NCBI GenBank assembly: GCA_021234155.1
Contig: JAJEKV010000268.1
Location: 248,001-312,000, forward strand
Length of the DNA stretch: 64,000 nt
Direction: 5' to 3'
Source of the DNA: Isoetes taiwanensis
Lineage: Eukaryota; Streptophyta; Lycopodiopsida; Isoetales; Isoetaceae
Positions within the stretch are counted from its first letter, which is position 1. Each line of letters starts with the position of its first letter. The position numbers were made by a program, and so were the translations under genes. Positions 30,991-41,936 of this stretch are shown here, piece by piece. Under the pieces are notes generated by a model. The model did not search any database, was not told where the DNA came from, and worked only from the letters and a program-made list of their open reading frames with translations.

Positions 30991-33895
30991 TAAGGAAGGA
31001 AGGAAGGAAGGAAGTTTATTTTAACGTCCACGGAGGCCAGAGGCCTATGAGACGACACGAGCGTGCAAAAAGCCAAAAACCCCAACACCAAAACAAACAA
31101 TGTAATCGCATGCGGTGGAACCCTACTTAGGGATGAAAAACCCCACTTGGGAGGAAAAACCCTAACAATAGGCTCTCAAATACCATGCCCCGTAAGAGCA
31201 AGTCCGGACGGCCGAAATCTGCGCAGGATGTAAGCTCCCGGCCAAGGCTTACCATAGGTGATGCGAAAGTATCGATGTAGCGGTGTGTCGAGCATCTAAG
31301 ATCGGTGTGCACCGCCGGACATGGGCATATGGAGCCGGGCAATCGCTGAGGGCATGGTGCTCATCCTCTATCACGTGCATCTCACAACACCGACATATCC
31401 TCTCCTCCCCGGGATCCGGGCGCCCGCCATTCACCCCCAAATAATTCTCAATTCGAGGTAATGGGAACCCGTCCTTATGGCGGCAATAGCTCTCCGTTCT
31501 TCACAGAGGATGTGTGCTTTCGGGCACCGATGGGGTCCATGCTCAAAAATTTGGGATTAATCGGCGTGATAGTGCTCGTCTTGGGCTTTGCAAGAGTAGA
31601 GGCATCCCACAGAGTGGCAGCATAGCCCGCATCCAATTGCCCATTCTGCGCATCAGAATCTGCCAGTGCCACCATCTGTTGGTAATCCATAGACCACCTC
31701 CTAAACCATCCCTTACAGTGCTCGTGCCATACCCTCTTCAAATTCATTTGGGGACCCTGCGTTAACAAACACGGCTTTGTGTGGGGGCAAGCGATGCTCA
31801 TCCATCCCATCCACCTTATGGAAGCAAGTAAGATGCCTTCGCATAGCAGAATGCTGTAAAGGCCAGAACCCCGTCTCATACAACAAAATCTGATACGGTA
31901 CGGTGTCCTTCACTCCCAAGCTATAGGTCAAGAAAGCTTTCTGCACCCTTTCCAACCTATCCCACGTATTTTTGCTGCTTCTTTGGGCCCCAAACCTCCA
32001 CCCCATATAGCAGACCGGCCAACCAAAGCTCTAAACGGTGTGCTCTCCTCGCCAAATCCACGGAGATCTATCCGGCAACACGCAGCGCTTTTGCATGCAT
32101 ATAAAGCCTTCCAAACAGGCTCTTCTCTCCACACACTCATCCCACAAAGATGTTAGTAGTGAAATCAATTCCCGTGATACTTGAAGCTCGCACCATCTCC
32201 ACTTCCCCGGCCCCCCGTAATAGAACCAGGGATAGGGTGTTTTGCGAGGACGGAGGATCGCAGAAGCTTAGTTTTGTGCAAGTTCAATGTCATTCCGTTG
32301 CCCCACGTAACCCATCGAGGGCATCCAAATGCCGCCGTGATATCGCGGGCCGTGTGAGCTAGCAAAGCTACATCATCCGCATATAGTAACCGGCTCACGA
32401 GGTCGATCGGATAATTGCACCCCGGCTCCCCATGGTGCCGCATCCACGCCTCCAAGCTATCAATATACAACCCAAAAGCGTTGGAGACAACGGGCAGCCC
32501 TGCCTTAACTCCCATAGTGCTAGCTACCCGCCGATCCTCATAAGGCGGTCGGCATAAATCCCATCATAAAAGCTGGTGCACCACATTCTCGCAACTCCCC
32601 GTGGAACTTCGCAATTCTTGCAACCTCTCGCCACAAAGATGTCTCGGGACCGGTATCATATGCAGTCTTAAAATCTACAAAGCAGCAATACAAGTCCTCG
32701 CCGCTCATTCGGCTTGCCTCCATCAACACTCTCAAAGTGAAGATATGGCCTGGCCGTGGAGTGAGCCGGGCTTAAAGCCCTGCTGGCCAATTGCCGCACC
32801 CCTGCCTCCTCGGCCCACTTAGTAAGTTTCTTCTCCACCACCACCGCCAGGGAGCTTTGCAAACAGCGAAGCTTACCATAATCATCCGGTAATTACGGCT
32901 CATCCAGATACCCGGCTTTATGAACAGGGAACAACCTTACTAACCATCCACTCTGGGGAGCCCCTCGCATTTCGAGCACGGTTAATGATCACCGTCGGGG
33001 CCCTACCACAGATGGGCCACCCCATTTCAACAGCTTCGCCTGCAGCCCCTCAGTAAATCCTTTGCCTTGCCATTCGGCGAGATGCCCGAGACCTTGTCAA
33101 CATCCTCCGCTGCGAGCGCGGCACCTCTCCTACCCGATCCGGGACCCCGCATTAGCTCTCGGCGGGTCATATAACTCCCGCACTGGCAGTTGCATCCATT
33201 GCTCCACACTTACATTACCGACCACTGGCGCTTCTTATATAACACCTTACGCCAAAAGCTTTTGGCTCACGCCATGAGCATGTCAAACAGGCTCCCGGTT
33301 TCGCCATGTATCTCCCCTTCTTGGCTTTTTAGGAAGAGCTTATAGTCTTGAGGCCTGTGGCGCGAAGCGTGGATCTATGACCAAAGCGCGGTGGCTCTTT
33401 AGAGCCTTGCAATCAGCATCAAAACCACGGGTTCTCCGGGAAAATGCGGTGTCCCTCCTTGGAGGCCCTTCTTTCAAAGGAAGCCTCGGCGGTACCAGCG
33501 GTGCCCTCACCGCCATGCACACTGCCTTGCGATTATTGTAGAAGCTATCAAACCCCCTGTAATTCCTGCACCAACACTGATTCATATCCCTCGCCTCGAT
33601 GGCGTGGGATGTATGGTAACCCTCCACGCCCTTTGCGCTGCGGTGTCTCCGCTATTGAGTGCTCCCAATTCAGCGTGACATAAAGCGGGTAGTGATCTGA
33701 CAAAGCCTCCTCATCCCCTGTGCTTGTGCCAATGGAGAGGTGTGTAACCATGTCAAGTGAAAGTTCCCCGTCTCGAATGTTCTCTCGACAACCCGCCAAA
33801 CTCGGTGGCACTGTGGCTTCGCCGCTTGAACGCCGCCGTAGAAATTCCCTCGTGGAATTTTCTCAACTGGAGCTTTCTCTATTACTAAGGCTATT
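30991..33895 (-). mobile_element. 5'-truncated LINE with AAGG-repeat tail
   Basis: Minus strand, from about 33895 to a 3' end at 30991. Fragments of the endonuclease C-terminus (SDHYPLYVTLNW, about 33700), then reverse transcriptase with CCFVDFKTAYDT (about 32690) and the catalytic LLYADDVALLA (about 32385), then a C-terminal zinc-like ERICRCCEMHVIEDEHHA motif followed by LSDCP (about 31390). The 3' UTR ends CTCCGTGGACGTTAAAATAA, followed by (TTCC)n on the element strand. Frames shift repeatedly, so the copy is dead. The N-terminal part of the endonuclease and any ORF1 are missing. The microsatellite tail instead of poly(A) groups it with the fragments at 36.7 and 41.9 kb. Confidence 0.82.
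32165..32735 (-). pseudogene. LINE reverse-transcriptase core (decayed)
   Basis: Holds the RT palm motifs: the first aspartate in FVDFKTAYDT and the YADD box in RLLYADDVALLAHTA. A frame break separates the two parts near 32520. Confidence 0.8.
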
Positions 33896-34194
33896 TTCAA
33901 CTAATAAGAAAATAAGACTATTTTCAACTACTGTGATAACCTTCGAATTTATAGACTTGTACGTATAACCACTTTGTGCTATGAGCCAGGCAAATTGTTC
34001 AAGCTGCCATGCAAGTTAGAATATAGTATAATTCAAATATACATTAAAAAATGCCATAATACAATAATGTATATATCTTTCATAGGCAATCGTTGAAACA
34101 AAGTCTATCTCGACAATCGACATACGTCATTGCCTTCCTTCTACCACGTGTTTGCATTTTAAGCCACATGTAAATAATGTCAAATATCATTAAT

Positions 34195-34575
34195 ATAATC
34201 ATGACATGTGCCTTTGTTATTTATAACATCGATTTTGAATGATTATGTGCAATAATGATGAGTGTGTAAAATTGACATGTGTTTTCTTCGTCGCTCGAGA
34301 TAGTGTGAATTATCATGACACGTGCCTTTTTCATTTATGACATCGATTTTGAATGATTATGTGCAATAATGATGAGTGTGCAAAATTGTCATGTGCATTT
34401 TTTGGGTTGAGATAGTGTGAATTATCATTATGTGCCCTTTTCATTTATGACATTGATTTTGAATGATTATGTGCAACAATGATGAGTGTGCGAAATTAAC
34501 ATGTGTTTTTTTTGTCGTTCGAGATAGTGTGAATTATCATAACATGTGCCTTTTTCATTTATGACATTCAACACA
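34195..34575. repeat. Tandem repeat, about 113-bp unit, 3.3 copies
   Basis: Units begin TCATGACATGTGCC or similar at about 34199, 34313, 34424 and 34537. Each contains GATTTTGAATGATTATGTGC, AATGATGAGTGTG and GAGATAGTGTGAATTATCAT. Copies differ by scattered substitutions. No coding frame. Confidence 0.85.
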
Positions 34576-34906
34576 AGTGGCTTGGGAAGCGAAGTTCTAA
34601 TAGCAGAATCAGACCTGGGCACGGGTTCCAAAAAGACCCTGATCTGCTATAATTGTGCATAATTAATTTTAGCACACATATCGCTTCCATGTAATAAGTA
34701 AGGAAGAATATTTAAATAGAAAACCCAAAAAATTAGATCGTGTAAGGAAACATACGTGTCACTTCCATGTAATAACAACGAAGAAAAAACTAGCAGAACT
34801 GTAGGGTTGGGAAGAAGGCTAGGTAGATGGATTTGAGTTGGAATTTTAATTGTAGTAATGGGAATTTCAATGGCATGCGAAGAGAATATGTATTAATATA
34901 TGAATG
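34576..34906. other. No gene seen
   Basis: AT-rich spacer. A TTCCATGTAATAA phrase is repeated near 34687 and 34763. Confidence 0.45.
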
Positions 34907-35374
34907 CTACATTGGGCATCCCGAAATGGGACCTTGATAGAAAGAATCTGCCTCCCGATGGACCTCCTTGTATGACAAAGTGGGGATTACCACAGGTTTT
35001 GAAGGAGCTACATTAACAACATTTTGTTTGGCTGGAAGTCCGCCGTCGTGATTGGCGGCAAGATCGACAGTTGCTTCCTGTCCTTGATTCGCGACAACAT
35101 CATATACAGGTGCCCAGGCGTGAATGCCTTCTATCGTGGAGCTCTTGCTCTTGTGCCTTGTCATGGCATACGCCAACACGAGCGGGAATGTTCTCTTGAA
35201 GATGGTCTTGGGCCCTTGGTGTCTGTACTCGACCAGCATTTGCTTGACGTGCATGTGGTGGAGGGAGTTTTCGATGTGGATCATGATGCCTTTCACATCT
35301 CTTGCTTGCTCAATTTTGTATCCCATGGCGATGTAAGGTATCTGGTGGAATTCCGGGTCTTGGTCCAACTGCAC
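34907..35374 (-). pseudogene. C-terminal fragment of a PIF1/Helitron-type helicase (tentative)
   Basis: An open frame of 155 codons contains VKQMLVEYRHQGPKTIFKR followed by FPLVLAYAMTRHKSKSSTIE. In PIF1-family helicases, including those of Helitrons, the last helicase motif reads roughly FPL.LAYAMT.HKSQG.T, so this would be motif VI with SQG changed to SKS. No Walker A or B is nearby, so only the last part of the helicase is present, followed by an unrelated tail. Changed key residues and the missing N-terminus imply a non-functional relic. Recognition is from motif memory only. Confidence 0.45.
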
Positions 35375-35499
35375 AATGAGAGAGCGTCGTGCATTAGTGA
35401 AGTTGGAGAGCTTCGGCTCACATTTTAGGTTTTGTGTTTTGTTTCTTGGGATATTTGTTTGTTTTATTCACAACAAGTCAACCTCGGTTACCCATCCAT

Positions 35500-35783
35500 C
35501 TCCGTTTTCTATTACTGAGGATGACCCCAGTTGCTACAGAAATAGGGGTATCTCAACAAAGCAAACTCCCTTACGTTCTGTCTCCAGCCATTTAGGACTT
35601 ATGAGCAAGGGTCAATTAGTATGTTTTAATGACCATGAAACATGTGGTGTTCCAATAGGAGATCATTTTGCTTCTGTTGTTGGACGTAATGGAAGTTTGG
35701 ATGAGGCAAAAGGCTTTGTCATTTCAATGCCACTTGAGCCTGCAATTGTGCTAACAATATTTCTTAGTGCATATACCATATAA
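35500..35783 (+). pseudogene. Pentatricopeptide-repeat (PPR) protein fragment
   Basis: Within the open frame 35376-35783, the stretch HLGLMSKGQLVCFNDHETCG, then DHFASVVGRNGSLDEAKGFV and ISMPLEP, follows the consensus near the C-terminus of plant PLS-type PPR proteins (HAGLV.EG...F......G, then DHYA..VDLLGR.G.L.EA...I..MP.EP). The match stops after PLEP, where the E motif should follow. This is a fragment of a large organelle RNA-binding family. The rest of the frame upstream is not PPR-like. Confidence 0.55.
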
Positions 35784-36730
35784 AGTTGGATATGGCGAAG
35801 AATGCCCTAGTACGAGTCATGAGGTTGGAGGGCAGAATACCTCGGCATACATGCCTGCCCAGTGCAAGTGCTTTTCACACCCTATAAAGATATACAATAA
35901 TAACAAACACGAACTTCTTGCCTACATACAAGCATTTGATAAGTAAATTCTTGTCCTTCAAGGTCTGGACCTGATCACCGTCTACCAATGTAAATGACAA
36001 TCATTGTAGATGATGCAACAATATTGCTTACATGAATTATTTGATAGTTGTTCTTGCATCTCTTATGCTTCCGCATTTACGTTCTTACTAGTGTAGTTGC
36101 CAACAGAAATAACCAAATTAAATCCATAGGAATTGCCAAAGATATGGATAAATGTTGCGTCCCTATGATCACATAAGATGGCAAAAGTTTGCAGGATATG
36201 TGGATAAGTTTTGCCGCCTTGAGATCACATAAGATGGCAAAAGTCTGCAGGATAGTTAAGATGTGACCTCATCATGCTTCATACCTTCCTCTACTATTAT
36301 AACAAAATGATGTCGAAGCTGCAATCACATTAGTCTAGAAAAAAGACAATTTTATGCATTGTCCAAGCCTCACATTATATACAACTCCACCAAAATGTTC
36401 CTCAAAACAAGCAAATTAGAGTTCCCAACTATCTTTTCGGTCATGCAAGTTTTGAAACGGCCCTACTTGCGTCACTATGCTATGAAGGTCTTGTGTGGCC
36501 CCAATTTTGTCTCTTCTGTTCAATGGTTGAATCCAACGGTTTTTTTTTCTATTTTTTTTTATTAAGTGATTAGAGTTGGATATTACATCATCAATCTTAT
36601 AAATGCTAAAATTATTGCACAAAATGATATTGCTCTAAATTTACCTGGAAATGTTGGTAGTAGTTATCTCCTATTTTAATATTCTTATGCATTGTCTTCA
36701 AATGGTACAAATTGACAATTCCTCCTCCTC
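35784..36730. other. No gene seen
   Basis: AT-rich. Two near-identical segments (GTTGCGTCCCTATGATCACATAAGATGGCAAAAG-type, about 36155 and 36208) form a short local duplication of about 55 bp. Confidence 0.5.
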
Positions 36731-36734
36731 TGCC

Positions 36735-36955
36735 TCTCGCATTCGCCCTCGAAAACCCTTCGGGATGGGAGTTTTTTCATCCTGACAGTAATACGCTTGC
36801 TGCTCTCATTTTGTTTGGGTCCCATAGGCCAATTGGTCTCCGTGGACGATAAAAAAACTATTCTATTCTATTCTATTCTATTCTATTCTATTCTATTCTA
36901 TTCTATTCTATTCTATTCTATTCTATTCTATTCTATTCTATTCTATTTCCTTCAT
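36735..36955 (+). mobile_element. LINE 3'-end fragment with long (ATTCT)n tail
   Basis: Plus-strand sequence with GGGAGTTTTTTCATCC, CCCATAGGCCAATTGGTCTC and CGTGGACGATAAAA matches the 3' UTR end of the 31-kb LINE read on its own strand. It is followed at 36859-36947 by about 18 tandem ATTCT units. It is a severely 5'-truncated insertion of the same LINE group whose tail is a different microsatellite. Confidence 0.7.
36859..36947 (+). repeat. (ATTCT)n pentanucleotide microsatellite
   Basis: About 18 uninterrupted copies; forms the 3' tail of the adjacent LINE fragment. Confidence 0.95.
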
Positions 36956-37190
36956 TTCCCCAAGCCTACCTTATCCTGTGTCATTTCGGACAAAGGATGG
37001 GATGGAATTGGAGAAGTTTGAAGGAAGGAAGAAATACGAGAGTGTCGGATAGATTTTGAAAAGACCATGAAATATGTAAGTTCACAAAAAAGAAAGACCA
37101 TGAAATATGTGTTCTCCTCTTTCTGTTTAGTTTGATAGCATCTTTTGCGCACTAGATACAATCAACAATGTTCATGAAAATGATATCTTC

Positions 37191-37680
37191 TTTTTTGGGT
37201 TGCCCTTAGGGGGGCAAACCTTTGCTTATATGGGTTTTTGGCATATTCCAGGTATATGTCGACATATACCTAGAATATGCCAAAAATCGCTACTAAACCG
37301 GTACATTTAGCCCGCGAACCGGCGGTCAGCCCGACAAGCATTTGCGGTCGGTGTTGTTCGAACCGTCTAACCGGCCCTTTCTCCTTTTCGGCCTCTTCTT
37401 TCCCGCTTCCTTGCTTTCTCTACTTCTCTTCCTTGCTTCTGCTTCTGACTGGAGGCTGCTTCTCTGGCTTAGTCGCTCTAGCGAAACTTCGGTTGCCGCG
37501 GAGCCTCTGCCGACTATGGCTCTGCTCGACGAAAGAACAGAGATGTGAAGACATGTTCTGGGGTAAGGATAGATCTTCTTGTGCTGCTGGACAGTTTGCC
37601 ACAATTCCGACCTCAAATCCCTCCTCCATACAGCTGAATGCAGGCTTTTTTTTGCTAGTATATTTATTTGTGAATTTCGT
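37191..37680 (+). repeat. Double-hairpin repeat, copy 1
   Basis: Starts TTTTTTGGGTTGCCC. A small hairpin GGGTTGCCC...GGGGCAAACC is followed by a near-perfect palindrome of about 50 bp centred on GTCGAC (37235-37286; arms GGCATATTCCAGGTATATGT and ACATATACCTAGAATATGCC, one mismatch). A conserved non-palindromic body follows, with GGTCGGTGTTGTTCGAACCG and pyrimidine-rich CTTTCTCCTTTTCGGCCTCT. It matches copy 3 over about 480 bp, through ACGAAAGAACAGAGATGTGA and ATACAGCTGAATGCA. Confidence 0.85.
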
Positions 37681-38085
37681 GAACCGTCGGAAGTTATTTG
37701 CTTGGTCTGCTTCTTTGGTCGCCTTCCTATTACGTGCAACTCCAGAATGCAATGTGGAGAGTAAGTGCCTTCTTTTGCATAATTCCTAGTATTTTATGTT
37801 TTTGGTCTTAATCTGTATGCAAATCTTTGAAAACTATACGATTAGCTACCATGCCATTGTATTGCAAGAATTCTAAAGCTTACTTTAACTAGAATATGAA
37901 GAACATATTTATCCATGCTACATGCACCACAGCTGTAATGCCTCTGCACTCGCATCTGTGAATCTAACTCAAGCTTCTAATAATCATACTCTCCAATTGT
38001 CCGAATTGTATTTTACCTGCAATATGTTGAAATGCTTTATAAACTTTAGTAAGCTTACCTTTAAATAGTGTCCTTCCTGTAACAG
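37681..38085. other. No gene seen
   Basis: Spacer between the double-hairpin repeat and the PsbP-like relic. Confidence 0.4.
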
Positions 38086-38700
38086 ACGTCAGTGATATGA
38101 GTGTAACACTTGTGCCATACATGAACCCATCCCTTGGAGTAACTTTGTTGAAGCCTAAAAATGGGAAGCTGGTAAGTACCAAACTTTGGGGTGCAAAGTT
38201 CCATAATGTGGATATAGTCTTTCTTATTTGGGTCAATTCAGGTTGAAAAGGCAGGAGCTGTCTTATTATTTGAAGATCCACAGAAAAGATCAAATAATCT
38301 TGGTCTGGTCATAAATCCCTCACCAACTTTGGGAACCTTGATGTTGTAGCCTAGAAACTTATACAGGATGAGAGGAAGAAGGTTCGTTTACAAGTTGATA
38401 AAGGCAATAATATCTTTCTCAAATTCTTATCTTTTTCTCCCTCTTTGCCGCAGCCAACCACAAATTTCTTTGAAATACTTCATGTACATGAGAGAACTAT
38501 AAATGGAAATATTCACCTATATCGCTTTTAAATACGAGTAGATGGAAGTCGAGGAACAAAAGCAATTTATTGCGATGTGAGCATAAATGATAGCAAGCTC
38601 TACATTTTAAATCTAACATATGCCGATGATCTAGAAAACCCTCTTTCTTTAGACAAAGCACAATTTTTGGAACATTTTGAATTCATTCCGTTTTTGTAGC
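38086..38700 (+). pseudogene. PsbP-domain protein pseudogene (Mog1/PsbP-like)
   Basis: Intron-bearing relic. Exon 38086-38171 encodes NPSLGVTLLKPKNGKL and ends at a GTAAGT donor. After a TTCAG acceptor, the exon from 38242 encodes VEKAGAVLLFEDPQKRSNNL. The next conserved part is readable only in another frame (NFGNLDVVA, stop, KLIQDERKK at about 38325-38390). A last block near 38545-38690 encodes SRGTKAIYCDV and DSKLYILNLTYADDLENPL. These blocks follow the order of plant PsbP-domain proteins of the thylakoid lumen (GFTLL.P...., VEKAG..VLFED...RSNN, FG....VA.KLI..E, LY.LN.....NP). At least one frameshift and one stop show that it is dead. Retained introns argue for DNA-level duplication rather than retroposition. 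Confidence 0.65.
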
Positions 38701-39690
38701 CCCATTTATTCTATATTTCGTACAAGGACAATGAGGTTTTAAACAGTGAATTTGTTCCCTAGAGGTTGAATCGATGTCTTTTCTATTCTAAGCTTGTAGT
38801 AATATCTTCTCAAAGGGCATACTTATCTCCAACGCTTATCGCCCTGAAATTTGGATTTCTTATATGGTATTGGACAAATGATCGAAAAGACGTTAGCAAA
38901 AGTTTTGTGCAAAGATCCAATGCATTAGCTTAGACCTCCGAAAGTTAGTTAGATCCATTATGTGATGACTTGCTGAGTTAGACAATCCATTATGTGATAG
39001 CGTTATCTTGAGGCTCATCACATTTTCATATGTACCGTGTTGTATTAGACACCTGCAGGTCAACTAATGGGAATGTTTTCATCTTCCTTTGCAACTTCAA
39101 TATCTTTGGAGGATACCCACCTACAATACTTAATTGAAATATAATGCTCCTACTTGTGTTAGAAGTATATATTGTCAAACCCATGAAGTACAGTACAATT
39201 TATCACAAGCACTGACAACATAAGGATCAAAATGATATCCTATAGGAATACACCAACTCCCTTAGTTTTCGCTCCACCAATGCAGGACTTAATAGTTTGT
39301 GTTCCACGGAATGCATTAATGATTCTATCAAATATCTAACAGTCCACAACTTGCCCACTACAGTGGTGGATTTTTTTTTTTTGGAGGTAAGATTAGATAT
39401 GTATATTAATAGATATAGTATGTACAATGAGACCCTCCTAGGGGTCGATAGAAAGCACAGTGGTGGATTATTGGTAAGGCTTGGGTTGGAGTGATCCTCG
39501 GGGTTTGAAACCCTATATGGGAGACATGGGCAAGTGGAAGTCCCACCAATCTTACCTTCAACATAAAAATGTAACTCTATCAAACCTCATGTGCATGTTG
39601 TAAGACAACATATGCTTGCATCCAAGTATACCCCCCTGCCCGTCGCTCAAGTGATACCTTGCAAGTGCATGCACTTAAGGCACCAATCTC
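38701..39690. other. No gene seen
   Basis: AT-rich spacer. No terminal repeats or coherent frames noticed. Confidence 0.45.
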
Positions 39691-39696
39691 TCTATC

Positions 39697-40010
39697 TCTT
39701 TTTGGGTTGCCCTAGGGGGCAAACCCTTGCTTATATGGGATTTTGGCATATTCCAGGTATATGTCGACATATACCTAGAATATGCCAAAAACTGCTTCAA
39801 ACTTGCTGTTGCCAGTAAACTGACAGTCAGCCCTATTGCAGGTCGGTGTTGTTTGAACCGCCTAACCGTCTCTTTCTCCTTTCCGGCCTCTTCTTTGCCA
39901 CTTCCTTGCTTTCTCTGCTTCTCTTCCTTGCTTCTCGCTTTCGGACGGAGGCCCGCTTCTCTGCTTAGTCGCCTGGCGAAACCCGGCTTGCATGAGCCCT
40001 CGCCACCTAT
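39697..40010 (+). repeat. Double-hairpin repeat, copy 2
   Basis: Has the same order as copy 1: TTTTTGGGTTGCCC hairpin, the palindrome GGTATATGTCGACATATACC at its core (39757-39776), then GGTCGGTGTTGTTTGAACCG and the pyrimidine-rich body. The match fades near CTTAGTCGCC; the 3' part of copies 1 and 3 is absent or diverged. Confidence 0.85.
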
Positions 40011-40345
40011 GGCTATTGATTAGTTGCAGTATGCATGATTGTGTAAAGCTCAGCCCATGACGTTTATTTTTCATTGCCATAGTGTTCGTCGAAATTTGGT
40101 GTTACTTTCTTTGCATAATACTGGTTACCATCATGATGCAGTTATAGTTCTCGTTATTGCCACCTTTATGATGGGGCCCTGTTTAAGTGGGCATTGAAAG
40201 CATTTCTCATCAAGCAAGAATCTGTCCATATGGTTCTAATCAATTTAACATGGGTTTTGCAAGAACCAATCCTACATGCATTCCACATGCATTTAGCATT
40301 CTTTTTATCAGAATGGTCTCTTAAATTGGTATTTGCTAATTACAG

Positions 40346-41881
40346 GTGTTTTTGTTCTTGAATTTCAACGATAGCAATGCAGATGAGTTTAAGGCTTTGT
40401 ATGCAGAGCTTGCTGCACCAATGAGGGAAAAAGGTTTAAGATTTCTTCTTATAGATGCTATGGATAACAAAGAAGTCTTAAAGGTTGTTTTCTTCATTGA
40501 GACTTCTTCATGTATAATTTGCTCTTAATACTGTTGTTCTCATCTTACATGCTTGGATTTGATTGTGCATTTTAATTTTGCAGCATTTTGGCATTCATGT
40601 GGATAAGCTCCCTTTTATTATGTTTCAAGACACAACAAATAAAAAATATGCTTTGGAGAATATGATAATCAATGAGTTGAAAACCTTTTTTGAAGATTAC
40701 CTTGTAGGTACTTGTCATGCAACCCAAGGTGCATTACTATTTTACTCTTCTTTTGACTCCTGTTTTACTTGAACAATACAAGATGGAAAAGCAAAAGAAT
40801 GGGTATTATCTGAGCCAGTTCCTCCGAAGAAGTGAAAGTTGTGGTGCGTAACTCGATAGAGGATGAAGTGTTCAAGTCTGGGAAAGATGGTGCGTCTAAG
40901 GCTCACATTGTGTAGTTGTATTATATGCTTCTAACCTAGAGATATTTGAAGCTAAAGTCAGATGAGTTTCAAAGATACCTTCCTTAGCAATTTGAAGAGC
41001 ATAATGTAAGCATTTGCAGAGCCCCCTTGAAAACTATTTTGACAACTTTAAACGTGCCAGCAGTTCTGCTCTTTATAGATCTGGACAGAATAGAGCTAGT
41101 CATAAATAGATTACACTGCATAAACAACATTGTTTGTCAGAGAAGTTTGAAAAGGAAGTAAAATAAATACCTGGGGCCGATGTATTAGACTTGTTGCTTT
41201 ATGTGCTCCAACTTTTCAAGTGAATGAACCGATGGAATTGAAAGCATTGGAAAGAAGTCTTCCTGTTAGACAATTATGCTGGCCGTATTGATTGGTCTCA
41301 GATGCAGTTTCTTTTCTTATCTAAATGCCAATATTGATTTTTCTGTTCAGTAAATGAATTGAAATTAATATTTTTTTACTTTGATTTGCTACAGTTCTGC
41401 TTGAGTTCTATGCACCTTGGTGTGTCCATTGCAAGAAGTTGGCTCCCACACTCAGGGAGGTCGCAGAACACTTTAAGGATGACTCCCAAATAATGATTGC
41501 AAAAATGGTGCGCCCATGAATTGCTGTTTGAGTGGAAATTGTTGTAAATACGTGGCAAAACGGTTAGTGGTATAGAAAATTAAGGTTATTATTTTGGTTG
41601 AAATTTATGGGTAAATTCTCCTATTTCTAGTTAATAATATCATGCTCTCATTTTAATTGACTTTCATGGCTTTATTTTGCTATCATATTACAGGATGCTA
41701 CCAAGAATGACGTTCCTCCTGAGTTTAAGGTACAAGGCTTTTCCACAATTTACATGTTCTCTGCCAACAAGGAAATAATCACATATGGTGGTGTTCGAAC
41801 GAAAGAGAGGTTCATTGAATTCATTAATGAGCATAGGTCATCTTCCACAAATGGTGAGAAGGAACAGAGAGATGAGCTTTA
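40346..41881 (+). pseudogene. Protein disulfide isomerase, 3' part only (b'-a' domains, C-terminal RDEL)
   Basis: Five exons with GT-AG borders: 40346-40483, 40584-40707, 40783-40889, 41395-41507 and 41694-41881. Products in order: b' domain (FLNFNDSNADEFKALYAELA, GIHVDKLPFIMFQD), linker GKAKEWVLSEPVPP, then the a' thioredoxin domain [39 protein letters not shown] and GFSTIYMFSANKEIITYGG, ending EKEQRDEL and a stop. The final RDEL is an ER-retention-type tail, so the parent folds secreted proteins in the ER. Two active-site changes are notable. The CGHC motif is CVHC, and the cis-proline of GFPT is serine. Exon 3 also needs a one-base shift between EPVPP and EVKVV. No a or b domain exons lie upstream; a double-hairpin repeat does. 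It is most likely an inactive duplicate, though the last two exons remain open. Confidence 0.8.
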
Positions 41882-41936
41882 GAAGGAAGGAAGTATATTT
41901 TAACGTCCACGGAGGCCAACTGGCCTATGAGTATAA
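41882..41936 (-). mobile_element. Tiny LINE 3'-end insertion abutting the PDI stop codon
   Basis: AAGGAAGGAAG, then TATTTTAACGTCCACGGAGG, then CCAACTGGCCTATGAG matches the tail and 3' end of the 31-kb LINE in the same orientation for about 55 bp. It starts at the base after the PDI TAG. Extreme 5' truncation. Confidence 0.75.

Noticed and set aside
36797-37021. Frame of repeated ILFYS residues
   Set aside because: Translation of the ATTCT microsatellite tail.
37964-38293. Minus-strand 109-codon frame
   Set aside because: Shadow of the plus-strand PsbP-like blocks, which match a known family in order.
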